A stretch of DNA of 64,000 nt from positions 299,409,048-299,473,047 of the forward strand of contig CM022302.1 of the NCBI GenBank assembly GCA_011799875.1. Reading direction: 5' to 3'. This DNA is from Thinopyrum elongatum (lineage: Eukaryota; Streptophyta; Magnoliopsida; Poales; Poaceae). The notes under the pieces were generated by a model. That model saw only the letters and a program-made list of their open reading frames with translations, made no database searches and was not told the origin of the DNA. The translations under genes and the position numbers were made by a program. Positions 42,328 to 53,730 of the stretch are shown one piece after another (position 1 is the stretch's first letter; each line of letters starts with the position of its first letter).

Positions 42328-43885
42328 TGCTACTTCTTGAGCTTGTGTTGGTTTTTCCCTTGAAGAGGAAAGGGTGATGCAGCATAGTAGAGGTAAGTAT
42401 TTCTCTCAGTTAAGAACCAAGGTATCAATCCAGTAGGAGAAGAACGCGCAAATCACCAATACCTGCACAAACAATCAAACACTTGCACCCAACGCGATAA
42501 AGGGGTTGTCAATCCCTTCGCGGCCACTTGCAAAGGTGAGATCTGATAGAGATAGATAAATAAAAGATAAAATATTTTTGGGTTTTTTTGGTATATAGAT
42601 CTGAAAATAAAAGATTGCAAAATAGTAGATCGGAAACTAATATGATGGAAAATAGACCCGGGGGCCATAGGTTTCACTAGAGGCTTCTCTCATGAAGGCA
42701 AATAATACGGTGGGTGAACAAATTATTGTCGAGCAATTGATAGAAAAGCGCAAAGTTATGATGATATCCAAGGCAATGATTATGCATATAGGCATCACGT
42801 CCGTGTCAAGTAGATCGACTCCTGCTTGCATCTACTACTATTACTCCACACATCGACCGCTATCCAGCATGCATCTAGAGTATTAAGTTCATAAAGAACG
42901 GAGTAACGCCTTAAGTAAGATGACATGATGTAGAGGAATTAACTCAAGCAATATGATGAAAACCCCATCTTTTTATCCTCGATGGCAACAATGCAATACG
43001 TGTCTCGCTACCCCTACTTTGTCACTGGGTGAAATCACGCAAGATTGAACCCAAAGCTAAGCACCTCTCCCATTGCAAGAAAGACCAATCTAGTTGGCCA
43101 AACCAAACCGACAATTCGAAGAGAAATACAAAGATATCAAATCATGCATAAAAGAATTCAGAGAAGATTCAAATAATATTCATAGATAAGCTGATCATAA
43201 ATCCACAATTCATCGGATCTCGACAAACACACCGCAAAAGAAGTTTACATCGGATAGATCTCCAAGAACATCGAGGAGAACATGGTATTGAGAATCAAAG
43301 AGAGAGAAGAAGCCATCTAGCTACTAGCTATGGACCCGTAGGTCTGTGGTAAACTACTCACGCTTCATCAGAAGGGCAATAGGTTTGATGTAGAAGCCCT
43401 CTGTGATTGATTCCCCCTTCGGCAGGATGCCGGAAAAGGCCCCAAGATGGGATCTCACGGGAACAGATGGTTGCGGTGGTGGAAAAGTGTTTTTGTGGAT
43501 GCTTCTGGTGGTTCTGGAATATATGTGAATATATAGGAGGAAGATCTAGGTCAGGGAGTCACCGAGGGGCCCACAAGGTAGGGGGCGCGCCCTCCACCCT
43601 TGCCGCCACCTCGTGGCTCTTCTGACTTGCACTCCAAGTCCCCTGGGTGTCTTCTGGTCCAAGAAAAATAATCGTAAAGTTTTATTCCATTTGGACTCTG
43701 TTTGGTATTCCTTTTCTGCGAAGCTCAAAAACAAGGGAAAAATAGAAACTGGCACTGGGCTCTAGATTAATAAGTTAGTCCCAAAAATAATATAAAATAG
43801 CATATTAATGCATATAAAACATCCAAAACAGATAATATAATAGCATGGAACAATCAAAAATTATAGATACATTGGAGACATATCA
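42328..43885 (-). mobile_element. solo LTR of Athila type, TSD AGACT
   Basis: Plus-strand ends are TGCTACTTCTTGAGC and GGAGACATATCA, 1558 bases, flanked by exact AGACT (42323-42327, 43886-43890). No internal sequence adjoins it. It is inserted inside another member of its own superfamily and in the same orientation. Confidence 0.93.
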
Positions 43886-43890
43886 AGACT

Positions 43891-44597
43891 CTCTATATGA
43901 AAAATATGGTGCTACTTTGAAGCACAAGTGTGGAAATGATAGTAACATTGCCCCTTCTCTCTTTTCTCTCAATTTTTTCTTTCTCTTTTTTTTGTTGGGC
44001 TCTTTTTGGCCTCTTTTTTTGTGGGCTCTTTTTGGCCGCTTTTTTTCTTTTTTTTTAATTTCCTCACTTGGGACAATGTTCTAATAATGAATAATGATGA
44101 TCATCATACTTCTATATACTTACAACTCAAAAATTACAACTCAATACTAGAAAAAAATATAACTCTATATGAATGCCTCTGGCGGTGTACTAGGATGTAC
44201 AATGATCTAGTGTAACATGTATAAAAAATAATGAACGGTGGCTGAGCCACAAATACAATGTCAGCTATATGATCATACAAAGCAATATGACAATTATGAT
44301 GTGTGTCATAAAAATGGAACGGTGGAAGTTGCATGGCAATATATCTCGGAATGGATATGGAAATGCCATAATAGGTAGGTATGGTGGCTGTTTTGAGGAA
44401 GATATAAGGAGGCTTATGTGTGATAGAGCGTATCATATCAGGGGGTTTGGATGCACCGATGAAGTTTGCACCACATCGCGAGGTGAGAAAGGGCAATGAA
44501 CGGTATCGGAGAGGCTAGCAAATTGCAGAAAGATGATGGTGCGTATAATCCATGGACACACATTAGTCATAAAGAACTCACATACTTATTGTGAAAT
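43891..44597 (-). other. Athila-type 3' internal region, part 2
   Basis: AT-rich; it contains TTTTTTCTTTTT runs and a direct repeat of TTTTTGTGGGCTCTTTTTGGCC near 43995-44045. It ends at the Tat-element target GAAAT (44593-44597). Open frames here are short and unsupported. Confidence 0.6.
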
Positions 44598-45471
44598 TGT
44601 CGTCCATATGACCATCTATGGGATCATGATGATCCCTTTGCGGTTCGACTGGAGGGATCGACGAGGACAAAGAGTAGAGCTAGTAGAAAACACAAGGTTT
44701 ACCCAGTTCGGGCCGCAGAGATGCATAAAACCCTACTCCTGTTTTGTATATTGGATGTGTATATGTCCAGTTACAAGGTGCGCACATCTCGGCAAGGTGC
44801 TCAAGAGGAGCATATGCGAGCAAATGGACAGGGTTTCGACCTTTGTTAAGGTAGCCATGGGCCTCCTTTTATAGATTAAGGGGTCACCACAATGGAAAAT
44901 GGTAATTATGCACTGTAAATAGTGGCTACAGAGCCAAATACCTAACTCTAATAGGTTAGGACAAACACATTAAAGGCACCATGAGGTGTCTTGTGGATGG
45001 ACCTCCCCGGCAAGTATGGTCTCTCCTTCTGTGTCGTTCACCCATCTACCTTCTATTTCCTTGACACATCACTTGGACAAGTGTCATTAAAGCTATATCT
45101 TCGGCGGTGAGCTGCCATGTGCCCAGACAAGACTCACCTAACTACCTGCCTACTGGACACCTAATCGACAAGTGACAACCTGATCGATGAGGTGGAGTGG
45201 TGGCAAGGTAGTGGGATTCTTATCGGGCTTGGAGCTTGCCGGGCTTGAATCTTGGCGGGTTTCGCTAGCCGTCCCCGACAAAGATCTTGCCGGGTCTTCA
45301 AGCTGAATCTTTGGTATTTTGGACCTCTATTTCGGAGATCTTCTTCATATCTTGAAAACTGGCTTTGATTTCGGCTTTAGTTATCCTCTGGCAAGCCTTG
45401 CCGTCGGGAAGGCTACCACTACCTGTGCATAAGTCTGGGGTAGAAAAGACCCAATTCTTAATACACCGACA
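44598..45471 (-). repeat. 3' LTR of the Tat element
   Basis: It runs from TGTCGTCCATATGACC to AATACACCGACA on the plus strand and is collinear with 52867-53725. It keeps the canonical TG..CA ends. A G/C-rich GGAGCCCCCGGGCG adjoins it internally and corresponds to the polypurine tract. Confidence 0.93.
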
Positions 45472-46400
45472 GGAGCCCCCGGGCGTAGGCCACACACGCA
45501 TGCGAGGCGTCGTTGGGCTAGGCCCAAAACAATGCACAAGCACGTGTGGCAAAGAATAACTGCCACAATCTATCATACTCTTCTCTTTTACTGCACCTCC
45601 CACCACGCGTATTACATGGGAGGCGTGGGATAGGTGAAACGGGGCGGTTGCTGGAGTAGCGCGCCCGACAAGGCGGGATCATTTCGAACAGTAAAGAGCT
45701 AGCCCCCGTGCCTTCCCCATAAAAGGGGATCCGCAGGGGCATTGCCCATTCACCTCTTCCCATTCCAATATATAATCCACCATCGTCTTCTTCCCTCGCC
45801 CTCTCCTTTTGCTCTCGTGTCACATCCAATGTAACCTTGTGGGGACGCAAGAAAACGTTTTCGGACACTTTTGACTAAATATCATCTGTTTGCCATGTTT
45901 GATGAATGCGTGTTGTTTCCCCTTGTTCGATTCTGTTTATGCATGATATATTCCCTATGCTGTTTGGAAACTTACCGGTGTGCACACTTGCCATGAGCGC
46001 TTGAGGAACTGGTCCTCATCAGCCTGCTGGAAATGTCGCTGCCGGCAAGGTATCTTGGCGGTCTCAGCGCAACTACTTACATTGTTGAGCGGACTCAAAA
46101 CAAAACAAGAGTGCAGCTGATCTTGACAAGGTTCCTTCGCATGCAGGTTTTCCATAAAAAAGCCAAAAATGTTCAAGGGAAAGTAGCTCTACAACAAAGA
46201 ACTTGTTTGAAAGTTTTTCAACTTAGCTTTTCTTTGTTGTACTTCTTGTCGTTGAATATTAACTTGAACGTCACTTGCCGGTGTCCATACCATCACTCCC
46301 CCCGGCAAACATGCACGTGAGGCAACCTTCTATCCTTTGAGAAAAAGAAAGAAGAGAAAATAAAGTTATGGGACTTTGACGTTTTGTAAACATCCATGCA
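45472..46400 (+). promoter_or_regulatory. leader remnant of the antisense gene in the Tat element
   Basis: The part from 45890 to 46380 is collinear with 880-1460 of the left array. Shared words include TTCCTTCGCATGCAG, AACTTGTT..AAGTTTT and GAAAAAGAAAGAAGAGAAAA. A TATA-like CCCATAAAAGGGG is at 45716, with a pyrimidine-rich start region near 45745-45800. Beyond 46380 the gene body seen in the array is absent, so this element kept the promoter side but lost the reading frame. Direction is plus, antisense to gag-pol. Confidence 0.6.
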
Positions 46401-46683
46401 AGGCAAGCATATCACAACATCACAGAGAAACACATATTATTAAACATGTGAATTGACAAGAGTTGTGAAACACTTAGCTTTATTTCATTATACACAGGGT
46501 CTGCGTATGGCTTTGTACAAAGGATTACATGCCTTGCTGGCAGACTTGTACAAAAGGTGGTTGCCGGGCGGTCCGCCAACCCGCTCCTTACGGATAGAAC
46601 TTACAAAGATGCTCAATATTCCATGAGTTATGCACTGGAGTGCCATCTTCGGTCTCTAGGTGGACTGCGCCAGGCCTAGTGAC

Positions 46684-47576
46684 TCATACTACCCGGTAAG
46701 GGCCTTCCCACTTCGGTGTCAACTTATTTGAATTCTTGGTGGAATGAACTCGCCGAAGAACAAGGTCGCCTTCCTCAAGACTCTTGGCATTAACTTTGCG
46801 CCTGTGATAGCGGCACAAAGCTTGCTGGTAATGTGCAACACGTACAACAGCCTGGCGATGATCTTTCTCAAGGAGCATAGCATCATCTTGACACAATTGC
46901 TCCTTCTTAAGCTCATCATAAGCGAGAACTCGAGGTGACCCGTATAAGAGTTCCGTGGGAAAAACTGCTTCTGCTTCTCCGCTTGGCTCTTGCTCCTTGG
47001 ATGAGCGACTGATGCAAAACAAATCTTACTGCCAAGGTCGTCAAGGTACTGCATGAAGGTGCGGCTCGTGAACTATGTGCCATTGTCAGTGATGACCCTA
47101 TTGGGCACTCCAAAATGGCAAACAAGTCCTTTAAGAAACTTGACGGCTGACTGTACTGTCACCTTCCTTACTGGTTCCACTTCTGGCCACTTTGTGAACT
47201 TGTCGATTTTGACGTACAAGTACTCAAAGCCCCCGATAGTGCGTGGGAAGGGGCCCAGTATGTTGAACCCCTAGACCAAGAACGGCCAGGAGAGAGGGAT
47301 CGTTTGAAGAGCTTGAGCTAGTTGATGTGATTGTTTTGAATGGAACTGGCATGCTTCACACTTGGTTACTAGCTCAGTTGCATCCTGGAGGGCAGTGGGC
47401 CAATAGAAACCTTGCCGGAAAGCTTTGCCGACAAGGGCCCTTGATCCTATGTGAGAGCCACATATCCCCCCATGTATCTCCGCCAACAGCTTTTGTCCAT
47501 CTTCCCGATAAATACACTTCAATTTCACCCCATTTGGTCTCTTTCTGTATAGGTCATTTCCGACAAACTGATACAT
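46684..47576 (-). pseudogene. Tat integrase, broken
   Basis: The 47576-47271 frame holds the zinc-binding region (HGGICGSHIGSRALVGKAF ... CEACQFH). The core follows in other frames with IDKFTKWPE near 47200, TDNGT near 47090, and a HPRSKSQAEK-like Glu position near 46990. The 47022-46684 frame has TELLYGSPRVLAYDEL and the GPYRV chromodomain-free end. Stops and frameshifts near 47270, 47080 and 46990 disable it. It would join element cDNA to the chromosome. Confidence 0.85.
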
Positions 47577-48020
47577 ACTAGACTGACGGGGTGCTTTTTC
47601 AGCTTCTTCTTATTCTTCAGGAAGTTCCCCTGTTTGAAGGAAATGAACGATCTGTTGCGCCCATGCTAGAGCTTGTGGCTTGACGACAAGGACTAAAGGC
47701 ATCTCTTCAGCTGCGGGAGTGCTAGCTTCAATGGCAAAGACTTGGGCTCTTGTCGGAGCTTGCTGCTCACTGGCAAGCTTGTCGTTGTTTCCGGCAACAT
47801 CCTTGTCGGCAGCTTCTGGGAGCTCGGTAGGAAAGTACTTGCCGGTGTTCAACTTTCTTCTCTTGTTTTGCTCAATTGATGGTGTTACGGATGGCTGAGT
47901 TAAGTGGAGCACAAAAGTCCCTGGTTCCACAGGTAGCTTGAGTGCGGCACGCTTTGACAGATCATCTGCAATGCTGTTCTCTGCACGAGGAGCATGTTCT
48001 GTCTACAATCCGTCAAAGTG

Positions 48021-48314
48021 CTATTCCAATTTCCTCACTTCATCAACATACGCTTCCATCAATGGACTTTGATAATCTTTGTGGACTTGCTTCACAACCA
48101 ACTGTGAGTCGCCTCTGATAATGAGGTTTCTGATTCCAAGGTATGTCGCGATCCTGAGACCGGGAAGTAGTCCTTCATACTCAATAGTGTTGTTTGTCAC
48201 CTTCTCCCTAGGGAAATGCATCTGAATCACATACTTGAGGTGTTCTCCGGTGGGTGCAACAAGCAGCACTCCAGCACCGGCTCCTTGCAGCGAAAAGGCC
48301 CCATCAAAGTACAT
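48021..48314 (-). pseudogene. second (archaeal-type) RNase H of the Tat element
   Basis: The frame of 97 codons has YFDGAFSLQGAGAGVLL, TNNTIEYEGLLPGLRIA and IIRGDSQLVVKQV. These supply the Asp, Glu and Asp positions of an RNase H fold distinct from the one fused to RT. A second RNase H of this type is known from the Tat/Ogre group. The stretch between it and the integrase (47610-47930) reads as a linker with EQQAPTRAQVFAIEASTPAA. Confidence 0.85.
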
Positions 48315-48445
48315 AATCCAATCTTGAGTTGTTTCCTTGCTGGGGAAAGAGGTTTCTTCGTCTAGCGTTGGTGTCCACTATGCAATGAATTCCGCCAAGG
48401 CTTTGCTCTGGATGCTTGAAGTACTTTCAAACTTGAGATCAAAGC

Positions 48446-49848
48446 TTAACAGCTTGATAGTTCCAACGCCCACTCAACAATCCTGCCTGTTGCATATGCA
48501 TTTCTCAAGATCCTCTGCATCGGAAAGCGAGTGACAATGGTGATCTGGTGTGCTTGAAAGTAGTGGCGCAGCTTCCTTGAGGCCATAAGAAGACCAAAGA
48601 GCAACTTCTGCACACCAGAATATCTTGATCTAGCCCCCTGGAGAAGGGAACTAACAAAATAGACAGGGCGCTGCACCAACTTCTTCTTCTACACAACTTG
48701 TTGTTCTGATCCATCTGCTTGCTCTGCACTTGACTTGTCGGCACCAGGACTTCTGGAGAAGATTCCAGCTTGTCGCTTGACGGTCCTGCACCTACTGCTT
48801 CTTCACTTTCAACTTCCCTCTCTGCCACTAATGTAGCACTGACCACTTGATTCGTTGCCGCCAAGTATAACATCAACGGCTCTTGTGGCCTTGGCACGAC
48901 CAATGTTGGTGCAGAAGATAGGTACTTCTTAAAATCCTGCAGCATGGCCTCTGCTTCTAGAGTCCATTTCATTGGACCTGCCTTTTTCAAAATTTTGAAA
49001 AATGGCAAGGCGCGCTCAGCAGATTTGGAGATGAACCTGCTCAGTGCAGCAATGCAGCCGGCAAGGCGGCGCACATCCTTGACTCGCTTCAGTGCTTCAA
49101 TCTGCTCAACAGCTTTGATCTTGTCGGGATTGGCTTCAATTCCACGTTGAGAAACAAAGAACCCGAGAAGCTTGCCGGATGGGACGCCACACACACTCTT
49201 CTCGGGGTTGAGCTTTAGATTGATCTTGCGCAGTTTAACAAATGTTTCTTCTAAATATTGTATCAACGTTGCCTTGTCCTTGGTCTTGACCACTATCATC
49301 TATGTATGCTTCCACATTCCTGTGCAGCTGGGGCTCAAAACCAATTTGGACTGCTCTTGCGAATGTTGAACCAGCACTTTTCAATCTGAAAGGCATACGT
49401 ATAAAGCAATACATGCCACATGGAGTGATAAATGCAATCTTTTCTTCATCTTCCTTCGACATGACACTCTGGTGATACCCGGAGTAGGCATCAAGAAACG
49501 ACAGCAAGTCACATCCGGCAATGGAGTCAATAATCTGGTCGATGCTCGGCAAGGGAAAAGGGTCTTTCGGGCAAGCTTTATAGATATCTATATAGGCAAT
49601 ACAAAGCCGCCACTTGCCATTCGCCTTGCGCACAACAACTGGATTGGCCAACCACATAGGATGGAGTACACCTCTGACCAAACCGTCACTTCCAACTTCT
49701 TTATCTCTTCGGCAATGAACTGTTGCCATTCCAAAACTTGCTTCCTCACCTTCTGCTTGACGGGCCGCGTGTGAGGACATACGGCAAGGTGGTGCTCAGT
49801 TACTTCCCTGGGAACACCGAGGATGTCAGATGGTTGCCATCCAAACAC
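48446..49848 (-). pseudogene. Tat reverse transcriptase and RNase H, broken
   Basis: The 49848-49235 frames have VVRKANGKWRLCIAYIDIYK, DLLSFLDAYSGYHQ, AFITPCGMYCFIRMPFRLKS and the catalytic box as EAYIDD. A frameshift after YIDD moves to the 49299-48505 frame (VVKTKDKATLIQYLEETF, LNPEKSVCGVPSGKLLGF). The RNase H part follows (MLYLAATNQVVSATLVAE; then RPVYFVSSLLQGARSRYSG in 48679-48446). Catalytic aspartates are present, but at least three shifts prevent a full product. Minus-strand order places it after protease and before the second RNase H. Confidence 0.9.
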
Positions 49849-50200
49849 ATCGACATTCGCCCGCAGGAAAGCAACGAGCGTGCTTTCCTATTTGTCATCA
49901 AGGGTGGAACTTATGGTGAAAGTTTCCCCCGTGCCATCCTCCTTAGCGGGCACCTTCTTGGTCTCTGGTGGAGCAGCCTTGTTCTTTTTTCTCTTGCCGG
50001 CAGAGCTTTCTGGCAAATCCTCGATGGGAGTGCAGCACTCGGAAGAGGCGCGCTTGCCGGAGTCAGTGGTCTTGCCGGTCTTCTTCCTCTTCTTCCCTCG
50101 GGAGCTTTGTCGGCAGGAGCAAGTGCCTTGGCGGCAGATGCTGCAACTGCATTCTTCTTGTCGGAATGGATGGTGATGGCGCTCATCGGCCCTGGCATCT

Positions 50201-50542
50201 TCAACATGTTGTATGCATAGTGGGATGCTGCCATGAATTTTGCCAGTGCCGGACGGCCAAGGATCCCATTATATGGTAATGGAATCTTGACAATGTCGAA
50301 GATGATCTTTTATGTCCTGTAATTGATTCACTGCCAAATGTCACCGGCAGAGTGATCTTGCCCTTTGGCTGGCTCCTTCCTGGATTGATCCCTTGGAACG
50401 TGCCAGTCTTCTTTACATCATCATCGGAAATCTGTAGCTTCTTGATCGCATCAGGTGAAATCAAGTTGAGACCAGACCCACCATCAACCAACATTTTTGT
50501 CACTTTGAGATTGTAGATTGCTGGTGAAACCAACAACGGCAA
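50201..50542 (-). pseudogene. Tat aspartic protease region
   Basis: The active-site segment reads KMLVDGGSGLNLI, so the usual D-(T/S)-G is D-G-G. This variant is common in plant Tat/Athila-type polyproteins, as far as I recall. The frame runs on to RHWQNSWQHPTMHTTC before a stop; a shift near 50300 has changed the C-terminal part. It would cleave the Gag-Pol polyprotein. Confidence 0.8.
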
Positions 50543-50664
50543 GCACCTGACCGCAATTGTGCAATCAGGGTGATCCTCAGCGTAAAAATGATTGGTGTGT
50601 TGGACCGTCTCAATGGCTTCTGGGCATCAATTGCTGGTTCTGCTGCATTGACTTCACGCGCCCA

Positions 50665-52782
50665 CTACTTGAGTTGGCGGTGAGAAGAGTGCAAAGATGC
50701 ACCTCCGTCAATGCACATTGCTTCCGTGGCCTTCTGGACCTCCTGTTCACTGGACTCTTCATCATCCTCTTCGGCCTCATCATCATCCTCTTCTTTCTTG
50801 TCTCGGCATCTAGCAGGCTTCTCCTTCTGCTTGTTGACCTTGCCGCGGCGACCTCCTTGGCCACCACGTTTCTTGCCGGACCCACTTGCACCGTCAGCCT
50901 TCTCCTTATATCTCTTCTCATATTCTGCTTTCTGCTTCTTGACAAGCTGCTCAACTTGTCGGCACTCTTGGAGGTCATGGCTCTTGGTGCGATGGATCTT
51001 GCAATATTGCTTGTCGGAGCCCCAGATTAGGTTAGCAGCCGCCAAGGCTTGGCATGAGGCACACCCCGCAACCTCCTTACCGGAGCTATCAGCCTTAGCC
51101 TTCTTGGCGGGACTACTATTGTCGGATCCCTCTACAGCGAGCACAACTTTGCCCTTGCGCTTCCTGTTGCGCTTGCGGCCCTTCTTCTTCGAGGCGGTGG
51201 CAGCATAATCATCTTCCGAATCAACTTCTGTGCTAGCATCCTCCCCGTGAAGTCTCCTCCCCTCTTCAGCATGTGCACATTTCTAAGCCAGAGCATAGAC
51301 CTTGGCGACATCCCTCACCTTGTTCATGGCCATCTCTTCTCGCATCTTGGTGGTTTCTCACGTTCTGACAAAACGTGGCAATGATTACTGCTGGATGGAT
51401 ATCAAGAATATTGCGCTGCACACAGCTGAATCTATGTATATACTTGCGGAGCGACTCATCTTCTTTCTGTGGAATCAACTACAGATCAATTTCTTGACCT
51501 AGGACCTTGTGGCCTCCAGTAAAGGCGCCAACAAACTTGTGACATAGATCTGCCCAACAGGAGATGGAATCTTCCGGCAAGTACATCAACCACGACCTAA
51601 CATTGGGTTTGAGCACCAAAAGGAAATAGTTGGCAAAAATCTTGTCATCATGAGCCCCAGCAGCTTGCACCGCAATGGTGTATATGCTTAGGAACTCTCA
51701 TGGGTGTATCTTGCCACTGTACTTCTCCAGCACTTCTGGCTTGAAGTTTCGAGAATTGGGCCACTGGACTTGCCACAGCTCTCGAGTAAATGCTAGCCAA
51801 CCTACCTCATAAGGCAAGTCGCCAGGATACCCTGGCGCAGGCTCGTCTACAACGGGCCCTGCACTCCCGTCAGATTGACTGTGTGCTTCCTGTCGCGGTT
51901 CGATGCTAGTGCGGGCATCTTCTCCGCGCCATTCTTGGAGAACTTGGCGCTAGTCGCGGTGAGCTCGCGGATTGGACGATGCCATGGACATGTCATCATG
52001 GTTGTCGACCCGCTGGCTTTGCTGCTATTGTTGTGGTTGTCATGGAGGGGACTGCACCGTGGCTGCTCCACCTCCAGTCCTCTCTCCGACAGCGCACACC
52101 GGGGCGGTGGCCTGCTGCGGTGAATGTCCCGCCCGCTGCGGTTTGTCGCTATTGGTGAAGCCAACAAGACTCTGAATGGTGGCTCTCCACTCCTCCATCT
52201 TCTCCACAACAGGAGGAAACTCCAGAAGTAACTGAGCACACGCCAGTGCTTCTTCTAGCTTGGATGGCATGGAAAGGCACAAGGAACGAGAGGTATTCTT
52301 GCTTCCAACTAATATGGAAGTAGCCCCGTCTCGAACATGCGACCTTGGCCTGTTGTTGCTAGTGCGCTGGCGTGCATGCTGATCTTGCCTATCTTGAGGA
52401 TGATCCACAGGACCTTGCCTTGAGGATGCTTGGAGCCGCCGACACCGTGGCGCTGCTCATAACGCACAACCTGGGATGGCCGCGGCGTGGGCGCTAGTGT
52501 GGGCGTCTTGGAGTGTGCCCTATTGTTCCTGGAGTTCACTATGCTGCCTCCCAGTAGCACGGCCCCATCCCTAGACCTGGTGGCATGCGGGTTGTTGTTC
52601 TTGTTGTGGATGATGCCGCACGCCTGGTTGTGATCGCCAGAATGTCGCGGAGGTTGCTCTTGGCCTCCGCCTCTGCCGCTGCCACTCACGCCACCGCCCA
52701 TGCCATCGCCCGTCTATGAAGGCACTGGTGGCTTGGACGTCGATGGACCAACCATCGTGGCAACCTTCTTCTTGGGAGCCAT
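50665..52782 (-). pseudogene. Tat gag, broken
   Basis: The start at 52782 gives MAPKKKVATMVGPSTSKPPV, then an in-frame TAG about 22 codons in, and the frame continues with MGGGVSGSGRGGG. A Gly/Arg/Gln-rich N-terminal region is followed by the retrotransposon capsid domain (51670-51266: LMYLPEDSISCWADLCHKFV, then LRKYIHRFSCVQRNI). A zinc motif (YCKIHRTKSHDLQEC) and a Lys/Glu-rich linker (51144-50665) follow. Frameshifts at about 52310, 51850 and 51480 split it. The TAG is a CAG-to-TAG type change. Confidence 0.85.
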
Positions 52783-52844
52783 GGCAACATAGACGATGAA
52801 GAATCTGACATGCTAACTGCTAACTCTGGTTCGCACAAGTAATC

Positions 52845-52862
52845 CCCCTACCTGGCGCACCA
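52845..52862 (-). other. Tat primer-binding site (tRNA-Arg-like)
   Basis: The minus strand reads TGGTGCGCCAGGTAGGGG, four bases inside the LTR, with the same spacing as in the left element (7259-7276). It fits a tRNA 3' end of the type CCCCTACCTGGCGC.CCA. Confidence 0.65.
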
Positions 52863-52866
52863 AAGA

Positions 52867-53725
52867 TGTCGTGCATACGATCATCTATGGGATCATGACG
52901 ATCCCTTTACGGTTCGACTGGAGGGATCAACGAGCACAAAGAGCAGAGCTAGCAGAACGCACAAGGTTTACCCAGGTTCGGGCCACTGAGAAGCGTAAAA
53001 CCCTACTCCTGGTTTGTATATTGGATGTGTATATGTCCAGTTACAAGGTGCTCAGAAGGTGCAGCTACATGAGCAAATGGACCAGGTTTCGACCTTTCTT
53101 AAGGAAGCTATGGGCGTCCTTTTATAGATTAAGGGGTCACCACAGTGGCAAAATGGTAATTATGCACTGTAAATAGTGGCTATAGTGCCAAATACCTAAC
53201 TCTGACGGGTTAGGACAAACGCATTAAATGCACCATGAGGTGTCTTGTGGATGGAGCTCCCCGGCAAGGATGGTCTCTCCTTCTATGCCGTTCGCCCATC
53301 TACCTTCTATTTCCTTGACACATCATTTGGACGGGTGTCATTAAAGCTATATCTTCGACGACGAGCTGCCATGTGCCTAGACAAGACTCACCTAACTACC
53401 TGCCTGCTCAACACCTAATCGACAAGTGACAACCTCATCGATGAGGTAGAGCGGTGGCAAGGTAGTGGGATTCTTGTCAGGCTTGGAGCTTGCCGGGCTT
53501 GAATATTGGTGGGTTTCGCTAGCCCTCCCCGGCAAAGATCATGTCGGGTCTTCAAGCTGAATCTTCATTATTTTGGACCTCTGTTTCGGAGATATTCTTC
53601 ATATCTTGAAAACTAGCTTTGATTTCGGCTTTAGTTATCCTCCGGCAAGCCTTGCCGTCGGGAAGTCTACCACTGCATGTGCATAAGTCTAGGGTAGAAA
53701 ATACCCAATTCTTAATACACCGATA
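52867..53725 (-). repeat. 5' LTR of the Tat element
   Basis: It runs from TGTCGTGCATACG to AATACACCGATA. The terminal CA has become TA, so the first minus-strand bases are TATCGG instead of TGTCGG. It shares CCCAGGTTCGGGCCACTGA and GGGTTAGGACAAACGCATTA with the LTR at 7281. Confidence 0.93.
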
Positions 53726-53730
53726 GAAAG

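Larger units (their letters stand above)
44598..53725 (-). mobile_element. Tat-lineage Gypsy retrotransposon, decayed
   Basis: The LTRs are 44598-45471 (874 bases) and 52867-53725 (859), with flanks GAAAT and GAAAG, a 5-base duplication with one change. On the minus strand the order is LTR, PBS, gag, protease, RT, RNase H, a second RNase H, integrase, antisense leader remnant, LTR. The extra RNase H and the position of integrase after it are hallmarks of the Tat lineage. All genes contain stops or frameshifts. It relates to the element at 1-8106 by LTR, PBS and leader sequence. Confidence 0.95.
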
